64,000 nt of DNA, taken from an uncultured Paracoccaceae bacterium. Lineage in GTDB: Bacteria; Pseudomonadota; Alphaproteobacteria; Rhodobacterales; Rhodobacteraceae. The stretch covers positions 1-64,000 of the forward strand of contig CANMAI010000006.1 in assembly GCA_947495795.1 (NCBI GenBank), in the 5' to 3' direction. Each line of letters opens with the position of its first letter. The first letter of the stretch is position 1. Shown one piece after another: positions 51,799 to 60,123 of this stretch. The notes under the pieces are model-generated. The model made no database searches, was not told where the DNA came from, and saw only the letters and a program-made list of their open reading frames with translations. Position numbers and translations under genes: made by a program.

Positions 51799-52045
51799 TC
51801 GTAGCGATCTGGCTCCGCCCCATTCCGTCGTGCTGCCTCGTGTGGAATGCGGCAGACGGAGGATTGCAGTCCAACTCAACGACGGGAGGGCAAGATAAAA
51901 GGCCGGACGCGCAAGGCGTCTACGGCGTTGTTGTTGTTGGGGTTTTCGCGTGCTGCGAGCTTAGCCACAGTGCTGCACATAGGGCCAACCCTCTGATTAC
52001 GATTGGTTTTCACCGTGCCATGCCCCATTTTGCGGTAGTCTGAGC
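51783..52045. other. Candidate origin of transfer (oriT)
   Basis: The 247-base gap before the relaxase has no convincing gene and contains inverted repeats: GGAGCCAGA (51783-51791) with TCTGGCTCC (51808-51816), which spans the transglycosylase stop, and GACGC-GCAAG-GCGTC (51906-51920). MOB_P-type origins typically lie beside the relaxase gene and carry such repeats near nic. I see no known nic consensus, so the call is positional. Confidence 0.35.
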
Positions 52046-53800
52046 GTGAGCCAGCGCGATAACGACCTCCGCGTCAAACCTGGGCGCATCCGCGACGAGG
52101 GTCCGTCGACCAGGCGCGCAAAGAGCTTCGTCGGACAGGTCATGCGCGCCGCGAAGAAAGCGGGGCATACCGGCAATCATTTCAGAACGAGCGGCGGTCG
52201 CGCCGGACGATCGACGTTCGGGCGCGGACGTTTTGTCAGAGTGTCTCGCGGGCTTGCAAGGACGCAGCGCCGGGTCGTCGTCAACGCACGGATCGTCCGG
52301 CATCGCGGCCAGAAGTTCCGGTCCGCACCGCTCGCCAAGCATCTCGATTATCTGAAGCGCGAGGGCGTCACCAAGGACGGCCGCGATGCGGCGACGTTCG
52401 ACAAGGAGCACGAGCAGGCAGACGACCGCGCCTTCGCCGCCAGTACCGAAGACGACCGGCATCATTTCCGCTTCATCGTCTCGCCGGAAGACGCCGGACA
52501 GATGGAGGACCTGCGCGCCTTCACTCGCGATCTCATGGGTCAGGCCGAACGCGATCTCGGCACCGAGTTGGATTGGGTCGCGGTCGATCATTGGAACACC
52601 GACAATCCGCATGTCCATGTGCTGGTGCGCGGCAAAGCTGATGACGGCAAAGACCTGGTTATCTCCCGGGACTACATCAGCCGCGGCCTGCGCGGTCGGG
52701 CGGAAGAGCTTGTCGAGTTGGAGCTGGGACCGCGCAGCGAGAAGGACATCGCCGCAGGTCTCGACGCGGAGGTGAAGGCCGAACGTTGGACCGGTCTGGA
52801 TCGGGCGCTGCGGTCTTATGCCGACGACACACTTGGCGTGGCCGACCTGCGACCCGGCGCCCCCGAGCTCGACGACAAAGACCTCAAGCGACGGATAATC
52901 GGGCGCGCGCAGACGTTGGAACGGTTCGGCCTCGCGGAGAAACTCGCGCCCTCGGTCTGGCAGCTCAAGCCCGGCATGGAAGACACGCTGCGCGAGATGG
53001 CCGTGCGCGGCGACATCATCAAGAGGATGCACCGTTCGATGGATGGTCAGGCTCGCGCACAAACCGACTTCGCCATCGAAGGACAGCCGGACACTCCCAT
53101 CCTCGGCAAGCTGGTCGACCGAGGCCTGCACAATGAACTCTCGGGCGAAGCTTACGCGGTCATCGACGGGGTCGATGGCCGTCTCCATCATCTGCGCTTT
53201 CGCGATCTCGATCTCACCGGCGACACGCCTCTCGGCGGGATCGTCGAGACGCGGAGTTGGGCCAAGAAGGATGGTGGGGCGCGCCGCCTCGCGCTGGTCG
53301 GGCGGTCGGACGTAGCGCTAGAAAAGCAGATCAGTGCGGATGGCGCGACCTGGGCCGACCGATTGGCGCTCGCCAAGACCCGCGCGCCGCTCGCGCAGAG
53401 CGGATTCGGAGCCGAGGTCCGCGACGCTTTGGCAAAACGCGCCGAGCATTTGGTCGGACAGGGTCTCGCGACGCGGCAAGATCAGCGAGTCACCTTCGCG
53501 CGCGATCTACTCAAGACACTGCGCCAGCGCGATCTCGACAGAGCAGCGAGCAAGATCGCCGACAACACCGGCCTGCCATTCCGAACGTCCGGTGACGGCC
53601 AGACCGTAGCGGGGACCTATCGCCAGCGCCTCGATCTCGCCTCCGGCCGCTTCGCCATGATCGATGACGGCATGGGCTTCGAACTCGTGCCCTGGAAACC
53701 GCAGCTGGAAAAACATCTCGGCCAGACCGTCTCGGGCACCGTCACGTCGGGCGGCGGGATCGACTGGTCGCTCGGCCGCAAGCGCGGCCTGTCGATCTGA
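52046..53800 (+). CDS. VirD2-like relaxase with DUF3363
   Basis: A 584-residue relaxase. The start is GTG 52046. A possible motif I tyrosine is Tyr102 (HLDYLKREGV), motif II-like RHHFRFIVSPEDA follows, and the metal-binding triad is in motif III: His182, His189, His191 (DHWNTDNPHVHVLVRG). The C-terminal half is DUF3363, of unknown detail, common to relaxases of this ICE group. It should nick oriT, stay bound to the 5' end, and be delivered with the strand by TraG and the Trb channel. The Arg-rich N-terminus (FGRGRFVRVSRGLARTQRR) suits DNA binding. TraG follows 15 nt downstream. Confidence 0.9.
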   Translation: MSQRDNDLRVKPGRIRDEGPSTRRAKSFVGQVMRAAKKAGHTGNHFRTSGGRAGRSTFGRGRFVRVSRGLARTQRRVVVNARIVRHRGQKFRSAPLAKHLDYLKREGVTKDGRDAATFDKEHEQADDRAFAASTEDDRHHFRFIVSPEDAGQMEDLRAFTRDLMGQAERDLGTELDWVAVDHWNTDNPHVHVLVRGKADDGKDLVISRDYISRGLRGRAEELVELELGPRSEKDIAAGLDAEVKAERWTGLDRALRSYADDTLGVADLRPGAPELDDKDLKRRIIGRAQTLERFGLAEKLAPSVWQLKPGMEDTLREMAVRGDIIKRMHRSMDGQARAQTDFAIEGQPDTPILGKLVDRGLHNELSGEAYAVIDGVDGRLHHLRFRDLDLTGDTPLGGIVETRSWAKKDGGARRLALVGRSDVALEKQISADGATWADRLALAKTRAPLAQSGFGAEVRDALAKRAEHLVGQGLATRQDQRVTFARDLLKTLRQRDLDRAASKIADNTGLPFRTSGDGQTVAGTYRQRLDLASGRFAMIDDGMGFELVPWKPQLEKHLGQTVSGTVTSGGGIDWSLGRKRGLSI

Positions 53801-53815
53801 CCTCCGGAGACCAAT

Positions 53816-55816
53816 ATGACCCCAAAGAAACACGCGTCGCCCGCCACTGCCATCCTCTGGGGACAGATCGTCATCGTCTCGACCGTTGCGCTGCTCTTCG
53901 TCTGGGCGGCGACGCAATGGGTGGCCTTCCGTCTCGGCTTCCAGTCCGAACTCGGCGAGCCCATGACGACGATCTTCGGTCTGCCGATCTACGCGCCCTG
54001 GAACGTCTTCGTTTGGTGGTACTGGTACGACGCCTATGCACCGCGCGTCTTCATGGAAGGCGCAATCATCGCGGGCGCAGGCGGCCTCGCCTGTGTGGGC
54101 GTCGCGATCTTTCTCTCCGTCCTGCGCGCCCGCGAAGCAACCAACGTGACCACCTACGGCTCCGCTCGCTGGGGGACAGAGAATGATATGCGAGAGGCGG
54201 GACTGTTTGTCGACGATGGCGTGGTGCTTGGGCGCTACCAGTCGCGCTACCTCAGGCATGACGGACCCGAGCATGTGCTCTGCTTCGCGCCGACGCGATC
54301 CGGCAAGGGCGTCGGTCTCGTCGTGCCGTCGCTCCTGACCTGGCCGGGCTCGGCGATCGTCCACGACATCAAGGGCGAGAACTGGCAACTCACGGCCAAC
54401 TACCGCTCCCGCTTCAGCCGGGTGCTGCTCTTCGACCCGACCGATGCAAAATCGGCGGCCTACAACCCACTGCTCGAAGTGCGGCGCGGCGACACCGAGG
54501 TGCGCGACGTCCAGAACGTCGCGGATATCCTGGTCGATCCCGAGGGTCTGCTCGAACGGCGGAACCATTGGGAGAAGACCAGCCACTCGCTTCTGGTCGG
54601 TGCGATCCTGCATGTTCTCTATGCCGAAGCCGACAAGACTCTGGCGGGCGTCGCCGTTTTCCTCTCCGATCCGAAGCGGTCGATCGAGAAGACCCTCGCG
54701 GCGATGATGCGCACGCCGCATCTTGGCGACCGCCCGCATCCGGTGGTGGCGCAGACGGCGCGCGAGCTGTTGAACAAATCTGAGAACGAGCGATCCGGCG
54801 TGCTCTCGACCGCGATGAGTTTCCTTGGGCTCTATCGCGATCCTGTCGTTGCCAAGGTCACATCGCGTTGCGACTGGCGGATCGACGATCTGGTTACCAG
54901 TGATCGTCCGGTGACGCTCTATCTCGTGGTCCCGCCATCCGACATCTCGCGCACGAAGCCGCTCATCCGTTTGGTGCTCAACCAGATCGGCCGGAGGCTC
55001 ACCGAAGATCTGCATGCGGACCGAAGGCACCGCGTGCTGCTTATGCTCGACGAATTCCCCGCTCTTGGCCGACTCGACTTCTTCGAAAGCCAGCTCGCCT
55101 TCATGGCGGGCTACGGCATCAAGGCATTCCTGATCGCCCAGTCCCTCAACCAGATCGAGAAGGCCTATGGGCAGAACAATGCCATCTTGGACAACTGCCA
55201 TGTCCGCGTCGCCTTTGCGACAAACGACGAGCGGACCGCCAAACGCGTATCAGATGCGCTCGGGACAGCGACCGAGATGCGCGCGATGAAGAACTATGCC
55301 AGCCACCGGCTCTCTCCATGGCTCGGGCATCTGATGGTTTCGCGGCAGGAGACGGCGCGGCCGCTGCTCACTCCCGGCGAGATGATGCAACTGCCGCCAA
55401 CCGAAGAAATCGTGCTGGTCTCGGGTTCTCCGCCGGTGACGGCGGAGAAGGCGCGCTATTACGCCGATCCGCAGTTTAAGGCGCGGATTGGTCCGCCGCC
55501 TGACCTGAACGCCGATGAAACGCGGCCGCCGAGTGACCGGCAAACAGACGACTGGACCGGACGAAATCCGATCGCAGCGGCGCCGCCCCAAAAGCGGAGA
55601 TGCGGAGACGAGGATGCGGATGGCGGTATTCGCCGCGAACCCGATCTGCGGGAGCATGAGGAAATCGCACCCGAACCGGTGCACGCGCGCAGCGAGTTCG
55701 CCGATCTTGACGACGAACCGGATGACGACGCGCAACGGGCCAAGTCCATGCGCGACCGGTTCGCAACGGTCGCGCGGCAGGCCTCGCTCGATCCCGATGA
55801 CGGGATCGAGCTGTGA
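53816..55816 (+). CDS. traG: TraG/VirD4-type conjugation coupling ATPase
   Basis: A 666-residue type IV coupling protein. Two or three N-terminal membrane segments (TAILWGQIVIVSTVALLFVW; AIIAGAGGLACVGVAIFL) anchor it in the inner membrane. The NTPase domain has Walker A APTRSGKGVG (Lys164), then VHDIKGENW, and Walker B VLLMLDEFPALG (about 405-416). The C-terminal 120 residues are charged and poorly ordered. It brings the relaxosome to the Trb channel and drives DNA transport with ATP. It is followed by a CopG-type protein, and normally by trbB; here a LysR/SDR cassette intervenes. Confidence 0.94.
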   Translation: MTPKKHASPATAILWGQIVIVSTVALLFVWAATQWVAFRLGFQSELGEPMTTIFGLPIYAPWNVFVWWYWYDAYAPRVFMEGAIIAGAGGLACVGVAIFLSVLRAREATNVTTYGSARWGTENDMREAGLFVDDGVVLGRYQSRYLRHDGPEHVLCFAPTRSGKGVGLVVPSLLTWPGSAIVHDIKGENWQLTANYRSRFSRVLLFDPTDAKSAAYNPLLEVRRGDTEVRDVQNVADILVDPEGLLERRNHWEKTSHSLLVGAILHVLYAEADKTLAGVAVFLSDPKRSIEKTLAAMMRTPHLGDRPHPVVAQTARELLNKSENERSGVLSTAMSFLGLYRDPVVAKVTSRCDWRIDDLVTSDRPVTLYLVVPPSDISRTKPLIRLVLNQIGRRLTEDLHADRRHRVLLMLDEFPALGRLDFFESQLAFMAGYGIKAFLIAQSLNQIEKAYGQNNAILDNCHVRVAFATNDERTAKRVSDALGTATEMRAMKNYASHRLSPWLGHLMVSRQETARPLLTPGEMMQLPPTEEIVLVSGSPPVTAEKARYYADPQFKARIGPPPDLNADETRPPSDRQTDDWTGRNPIAAAPPQKRRCGDEDADGGIRREPDLREHEEIAPEPVHARSEFADLDDEPDDDAQRAKSMRDRFATVARQASLDPDDGIEL

Positions 55817-55840
55817 GGTGCCCGGAATGAGGAAGGCCAG

Positions 55841-56245
55841 ATGAAGAAGGAACGCCTCAACGTGTATTTCGACCCGTCGCTGTCTGGAGAATTGGAGGCG
55901 CTCGCGGCGCGACGGAAGGTCTCCAAATCACAGATCGTAGAGGCAGCGCTCGCGGCGTTTCTATCTCCCGATGGAGCGGATCAGCGCGAGGCGGCAATTG
56001 TGCGTCGATTGGATCGCTTGACCCGGGCCGTCGAGCGCCTTGAGAGGGATCAGTCAATCGGCAACGAAGCCGTGGCACTCTTCGTGAAATTCTGGCTCAC
56101 CACCACGCCGCCGCTCCCGGACGAAATGCGCGAGGCCGCGCAGGTTTCAGGTAAGGAGCGATATGGCGGGTTCCTAGAGACGCTTGGGCGTCGGTTGGCG
56201 AAGGGGCGCACGCTGACGAAAGAGGTCTCGGAGGACAGATCCTGA
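55841..56245 (+). CDS. CopG-type ribbon-helix-helix protein
   Basis: A 134-residue protein with a ribbon-helix-helix domain at its N-terminus (ERLNVYFDPSLSGELEALAA, RRKVSKSQIVEAALAAFL) followed by a helical, possibly coiled-coil stretch (AAIVRRLDRLTRAVERLERD). Such proteins at this spot regulate conjugation genes or help the relaxase at oriT. It lies 24 nt after traG. The next backbone gene trbB is 2.3 kb away because of inserted cargo. Confidence 0.85.
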   Translation: MKKERLNVYFDPSLSGELEALAARRKVSKSQIVEAALAAFLSPDGADQREAAIVRRLDRLTRAVERLERDQSIGNEAVALFVKFWLTTTPPLPDEMREAAQVSGKERYGGFLETLGRRLAKGRTLTKEVSEDRS

Positions 56246-56273
56246 ATCGGCAAAATGTGACCCTTCTTTCAGA

Positions 56274-57188
56274 TCAGTGCTCACTGCTGTCCGAGAGCAG
56301 CATCGCCTTGGTGAAGTCGATGAAGACCCGCAGTTTCAGCATGACCTGCGAGCGACTGGCAAAATAGACATGAAATCCCGGGATCTTGGGCAGGTGATCG
56401 TTCAGGACGTGGACAAGCACGCCTTCTTCGACATCGGCCCGCACCATGGGCTCGATCTCATAGGCAAGTCCGAGGCCAGACCGGGCCGCGTGCAGCTTGG
56501 CGTTCGGGTCATTGACGATGACGTCACCGCGCACCGGGACATGGCGGTCTTCGCCGTTTTCCACGAACCGCCAATGATAAAGCGTTTTGCGCGTCGGTCG
56601 CCGGAAATTGATGCAGCGGTGATTTGCGAGATCGTCAGGTGTCTCGGGCGTACCATGCTTTTCGAGATAGGCGGGAGACGCGACGACGGCCATGCGCGAG
56701 GACGGCGTGATCGCCGTCGACACCATGTCGGTTTCGACCATTTGCCCGAGCCGGATGCCTGCGTCGAAGCCGTCTCCGACGATATCAGCAAGCCCGTCGT
56801 CGAGGAAGAGTTCGACCTGGACGTCGGGAAAGGCGTCGTGGAATGGCGTGAGCACCCGCTCGAAAATCACCGGCAGGGCGAGCCGGGGCGCATTGATCCG
56901 CAAGAGCCCCGAGGGCCGTTCGCCAAAGTCTCGGACGCTGTCAAGCGCATCGGAGATCTCAGTCATTGCGGGGCCACATCGAGCGGCCAGCACTTGGCCG
57001 GCCTGGGTCATACCGACGCTTCGGGTCGAACGCGTGAGCAGCGGAACGTCCAAACGCTCTTCGAGCGCCTTGACGGACTGGCTCACGGCAGACGGCGTCA
57101 CGTTCAATCGCCGGGCGGCGGCGCGGAAGGTCCCTTCTTCCACGACTGCAAGGAAGGGTAGAAGCCCGTCGGTATCGGTCCGCTTCAT
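56274..57188 (-). CDS. LysR-family regulator in the inserted cassette
   Basis: A full-length 304-residue LysR regulator of the CrgA/DsdC-like branch: HTH in residues 8-65 (LLPFLAVVEEGTFRAAARRL, VTPSAVSQSVKALEERLDVP), linker helix, and effector domain (GLLRINAPRLALPVIFERVL, CINFRRPTRKTLYHWRF). It is transcribed against the transfer operon and divergently from the SDR gene at 57310, which it should control. The intergenic space holds a dyad symmetric element at 57216-57235. The pair breaks the copG-trbB link, so it is a cargo insertion. Confidence 0.9.
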   Translation of the reverse strand: MKRTDTDGLLPFLAVVEEGTFRAAARRLNVTPSAVSQSVKALEERLDVPLLTRSTRSVGMTQAGQVLAARCGPAMTEISDALDSVRDFGERPSGLLRINAPRLALPVIFERVLTPFHDAFPDVQVELFLDDGLADIVGDGFDAGIRLGQMVETDMVSTAITPSSRMAVVASPAYLEKHGTPETPDDLANHRCINFRRPTRKTLYHWRFVENGEDRHVPVRGDVIVNDPNAKLHAARSGLGLAYEIEPMVRADVEEGVLVHVLNDHLPKIPGFHVYFASRSQVMLKLRVFIDFTKAMLLSDSSEH

Positions 57189-57215
57189 TGTTAAGCTCTG
57201 CTAATTGGGTCATCC

Positions 57216-57235
57216 AAGATATAGCGGATTATCTT
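57216..57235. promoter_or_regulatory. LysR-type binding site candidate
   Basis: AAGATA and TATCTT form a perfect inverted repeat around eight bases in the LysR-SDR divergent spacer. Such AT-rich dyads with a TNNA-like centre are typical binding sites of LysR proteins. It probably controls both genes. Confidence 0.5.
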
Positions 57236-57309
57236 ATCGGTTGTCAGATGTCATCATTTCTCTCGAAGACGCGGAATGATCTGCGTCGCAAAAGCGAAGG
57301 AGAAAACCG

Positions 57310-58293
57310 ATGACCAACGAAACCAACAATGACCGCCGCAACTTCCTGCGCCTCGGCGCTGCCAGCGGGGCCGCCATCGCCGGAAGCGCACTGGCCGCGG
57401 CGACCGGTGCTAACGCGCAGACCAGTGGCCAGACAGGTCAGCTCGAGGGCAAGGTCGCCTTGGTGACGGGCGCCGCCCGCGGCATCGGTCGTGCGGTTGC
57501 TGAAGCATATGCCCGCGCAGGCGCTTCGGTCGTCATGCTCGACATCGCCGACCCCAATGCCGTCCCGGCCGTCGACGGCTTTCGCATCGCCAATGCCGAG
57601 GAGTTTGAAGCGGCCTATCAGAGCGTGCGGGCGATCAATCCCGATACGCTGAAGATCGTCGCCGACGTCCGCAGCGAAGGCGATATGGCCGGCGCCGTCG
57701 CCCGCACGGTCGAACGCTTCGGCGGGCTCGATATCATGGTCGCCAATGCCGGCTATGTGCGTTGGCATGGCTTTGCCGACGGCACCGAGCTCGATTGGAA
57801 GAGCGTCTATGACGTGAATGTCCACGGCGTCTTTAACTCGTTCAAGGCAGCCATCCCGGCATTGCGCGAACGCGGCGGTGGATCGCTGATCTCGCTCTCC
57901 TCCATCGCGGGCCGACAGGGCGTGCGCGGCAACGGGGCTTACAACTCATCCAAATGGGCCGTGATCGGACTGACCAAGCAAGCCGCACTGGAACTCGGCC
58001 CGGACAACATCCGCGCCAATGTCATCGCTCCGGGTCCGGTCGACACGCCGATGTACCGTTCCGATGGGCAGAAGCGATCGATGGGCATCGACGTCGCATC
58101 CATGACGGCGGCGGAATCGAGCGCCCGTCAGGACGAGATGCTGAACCCGGCACTGCCGCTCGGCGAAAAGCCAGCCAGCGATCCCAGCGAGATCGCCGAT
58201 GGTGCTGTCTACCTCGCCTCGGATGCGGCGACGTCCGTCTCAGGTCTCGTTCTCGACGTCGCGCTTGGCTACAACGCCAGTTATACGGCATAG
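57310..58293 (+). CDS. Tat-exported SDR oxidoreductase
   Basis: A 327-residue classical SDR with a twin-arginine signal (RRNFLRLGAASG at residues 9-20, cleavage expected after ANA near 36). Cofactor motif TGAARGIG (53-60), ANAG at 145-148, catalytic Ser198, Tyr211 and Lys215. Folded export with bound cofactor through the Tat system is consistent with a periplasmic dehydrogenase. A longer loop after the second strand (DIADPNAVPAVDGFRIANAE) is typical of mycofactocin-like or carveol-type SDRs. Controlled probably by the divergent LysR gene. A terminator follows. Confidence 0.88.
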   Translation: MTNETNNDRRNFLRLGAASGAAIAGSALAAATGANAQTSGQTGQLEGKVALVTGAARGIGRAVAEAYARAGASVVMLDIADPNAVPAVDGFRIANAEEFEAAYQSVRAINPDTLKIVADVRSEGDMAGAVARTVERFGGLDIMVANAGYVRWHGFADGTELDWKSVYDVNVHGVFNSFKAAIPALRERGGGSLISLSSIAGRQGVRGNGAYNSSKWAVIGLTKQAALELGPDNIRANVIAPGPVDTPMYRSDGQKRSMGIDVASMTAAESSARQDEMLNPALPLGEKPASDPSEIADGAVYLASDAATSVSGLVLDVALGYNASYTA

Positions 58294-58354
58294 ACCCTCG
58301 ACGCTGAGCGAGTGAGGGCGCAAAGCACTCAATCGCAGGCACATCGAACTGCCA

Positions 58355-58388
58355 GAAGGAGCCACAAAACCTGTCGGCTCCTTCTTTG
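58355..58388 (+). terminator. Terminator-like hairpin after the SDR gene
   Basis: GAAGGAGCC (58355-58363) and GGCTCCTTC (58376-58384) are perfect complements around a 12-nt loop, followed by TTTG. It would insulate the cargo cassette from trbB, which then needs its own promoter in 58389-58537. Confidence 0.65.
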
Positions 58389-58537
58389 CCTCTCGATAGC
58401 TTGAACAACTTGGCGGGCTGCGATCCACCACGCAGCCTGCCTTTCCACGCTAGCCCACTACGACACACCAAAACCTGTTGCCGATGATCGATTAACGGTC
58501 TTCTTGATCGACCCCGTAACCAGATGCGGGGCCACGA

Positions 58538-59521
58538 ATGACCGTCCACACACTCAAATTAGCAGCGATCGAGCGCGGTTCCCGCATGCTCCGGACGGCG
58601 CTTGGGGCCGACATCGCGGCCTGGCTCGACGAGGACGCCGTCGTCGAGGTCATGCTCAATCCCTGCGGTCGCCTCTGGGTCGACCGGCTCGGCGAAGGCC
58701 TCTGCGATACGGGCGCGCTGCTTTCGGCCGACGATGGCGAGCGCATTGTCCGCCTCGTCGCCCACCATGTCGGTGCCGAAGTCCATGCGGACGCCCCGCG
58801 GGTTTCGGCCGAACTCCCGGGAACGGGCGAGCGTTTCGAAGGGCTCCTGCCGCCGGTCGTCTCGGCGCCGACCTTTGCGATCCGCAAGCCCGCCATCGCG
58901 GTCTTCACCCTCGAAGATTACGTCAGCGTCGGGATCATGGATGAGGCCGCAGCCAACGCACTTCGCGAGGCGGTCGCATCGCGGGCCAACATCCTGGTCG
59001 CGGGCGGCACATCGACCGGCAAGACGACACTCACCAACGCGATGCTCGCGGAAGTGGCAAAGACCTCCGACCGCGTCGTCCTAATCGAGGACACGCGCGA
59101 GCTGCAATGCACAACGCCCAATCTGGTCGCGCTGCGAACCAAGGACGGCGTTGCAACACTGTCAGATCTCGTCCGGTCTTCCCTGCGCCTGCGACCGGAT
59201 CGTATCCCCATCGGCGAGGTGCGCGGACCCGAGGCACTCGATCTCCTCAAAGCCTGGGGCACAGGGCATCCCGGCGGCATCGGTACGATCCATGCGGGAT
59301 CGGCCATCGGCGCGCTGCGCCGTCTCGAACAGCTCATTCAGGAAGCCGTCGTCACTGTCCCGCGCGCGTTGATCGCGGACACGATCGACGTGCTTGCGAT
59401 CCTAAAGGGGCGCGGTGCGGACCGCCGCCTTGCTGAACTCGCTCGCGTCACCGGCCTCACAGCCGACGGCGACTACGCGCTCGAACCAATTCTCACCCCC
59501 GCGAAAGGAAATGCCCAATGA
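58538..59521 (+). CDS. trbB: TrbB, conjugation VirB11-like ATPase
   Basis: A 327-residue hexameric secretion ATPase. Walker A is GGTSTGKTT (156-164), followed by the Asp box ([11 protein letters not shown]), Walker B ([15 protein letters not shown]) and the His box ([13 protein letters not shown]). It energises pilus assembly and substrate passage at the cytoplasmic face of the Trb channel. Its stop overlaps the trbC start (ATGA). The ribosome site is weak, and the upstream gap must hold its promoter because a terminator-like hairpin precedes. Confidence 0.95.
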   Translation: MTVHTLKLAAIERGSRMLRTALGADIAAWLDEDAVVEVMLNPCGRLWVDRLGEGLCDTGALLSADDGERIVRLVAHHVGAEVHADAPRVSAELPGTGERFEGLLPPVVSAPTFAIRKPAIAVFTLEDYVSVGIMDEAAANALREAVASRANILVAGGTSTGKTTLTNAMLAEVAKTSDRVVLIEDTRELQCTTPNLVALRTKDGVATLSDLVRSSLRLRPDRIPIGEVRGPEALDLLKAWGTGHPGGIGTIHAGSAIGALRRLEQLIQEAVVTVPRALIADTIDVLAILKGRGADRRLAELARVTGLTADGDYALEPILTPAKGNAQ

Positions 59522-59853
59522 CCAGCCGACTCAATCTCCTTTATCCCCGCTGGCCCATCTACGTCAGCGCCGCAGCGATCGCCTTCTTGCTCGCCGCCGG
59601 TCAGGCCGAAGCAGCTGGGTCCGGCATGCCTTGGGAAGCGCCGCTGCAAGCAATCCTAGAATCCATTGAAGGACCGGTCGCCAAGATCGTCGCGGTGATG
59701 ATTATCATCATCACCGGTCTGACACTCGCTTTCGGCGACACATCGGGTGGCGCGCGTCGGCTCGTGCAGATCGTCTTCGGCCTGTCGATTGCCTTCGCCG
59801 CGTCCAGCTTCTTCCTCTCGTTTTTCTCCTTCGGTGGCGGCGTACTCGTATGA
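59518..59853 (+). CDS. trbC: TrbC, VirB2-like pilin
   Basis: A 111-residue pilin precursor: signal peptide with hydrophobic stretch (WPIYVSAAAIAFLLAAGQAE, cleavage after AEA), then two transmembrane helices (IVAVMIIIITGLTLAFG; LVQIVFGLSIAFAASSFFLS). It should be trimmed, and perhaps cyclised by the TraF-like peptidase encoded at 50532, then polymerised into the mating pilus. Coupled by ATGA to both trbB and trbD. Confidence 0.92.
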   Translation: MTSRLNLLYPRWPIYVSAAAIAFLLAAGQAEAAGSGMPWEAPLQAILESIEGPVAKIVAVMIIIITGLTLAFGDTSGGARRLVQIVFGLSIAFAASSFFLSFFSFGGGVLV

Positions 59854-60119
59854 GCGATCCCACCGACATTCCAGGCTTTACCGCCCCTGTGCATCGCGCA
59901 CTCACCGAACCGATCCTGCTCGGTGGCGCTCCGCGCACCATCGCGATCGCGAACGGGACGATCGCCGCCGCTGTTGGTCTGGGCTTGCGCCTTTGGCTTG
60001 TCGGGCTCGTTCTTTGGGCCATCGGCCACATGCTCGCGGTCTATGCTGCCAAGCATGACGCGCAGATCGCAGACGTCGCGCGCCGCCACCTTCGTTATCC
60101 GACCTGGATGGGGGTGTGA
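59850..60119 (+). CDS. trbD: TrbD, VirB3-like protein
   Basis: An 89-residue inner-membrane protein with the VirB3-like opening PGFTAPVHRALTEPILLGGA and one hydrophobic region (AAVGLGLRLWLVGLVLWAIG). It works with the TrbE ATPase at the base of the channel. Start overlaps the trbC stop (ATGA), and trbE begins 4 nt after its own stop. Confidence 0.92.
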   Translation: MSDPTDIPGFTAPVHRALTEPILLGGAPRTIAIANGTIAAAVGLGLRLWLVGLVLWAIGHMLAVYAAKHDAQIADVARRHLRYPTWMGV

Positions 60120-60123
60120 CCCG

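Noticed and set aside
51795-52043. 82-codon frame overlapping the transglycosylase stop
   Set aside because: Its product has no family resemblance, biased composition and stop/start overlap only by chance; the region is better explained as a gene-free gap with inverted repeats.
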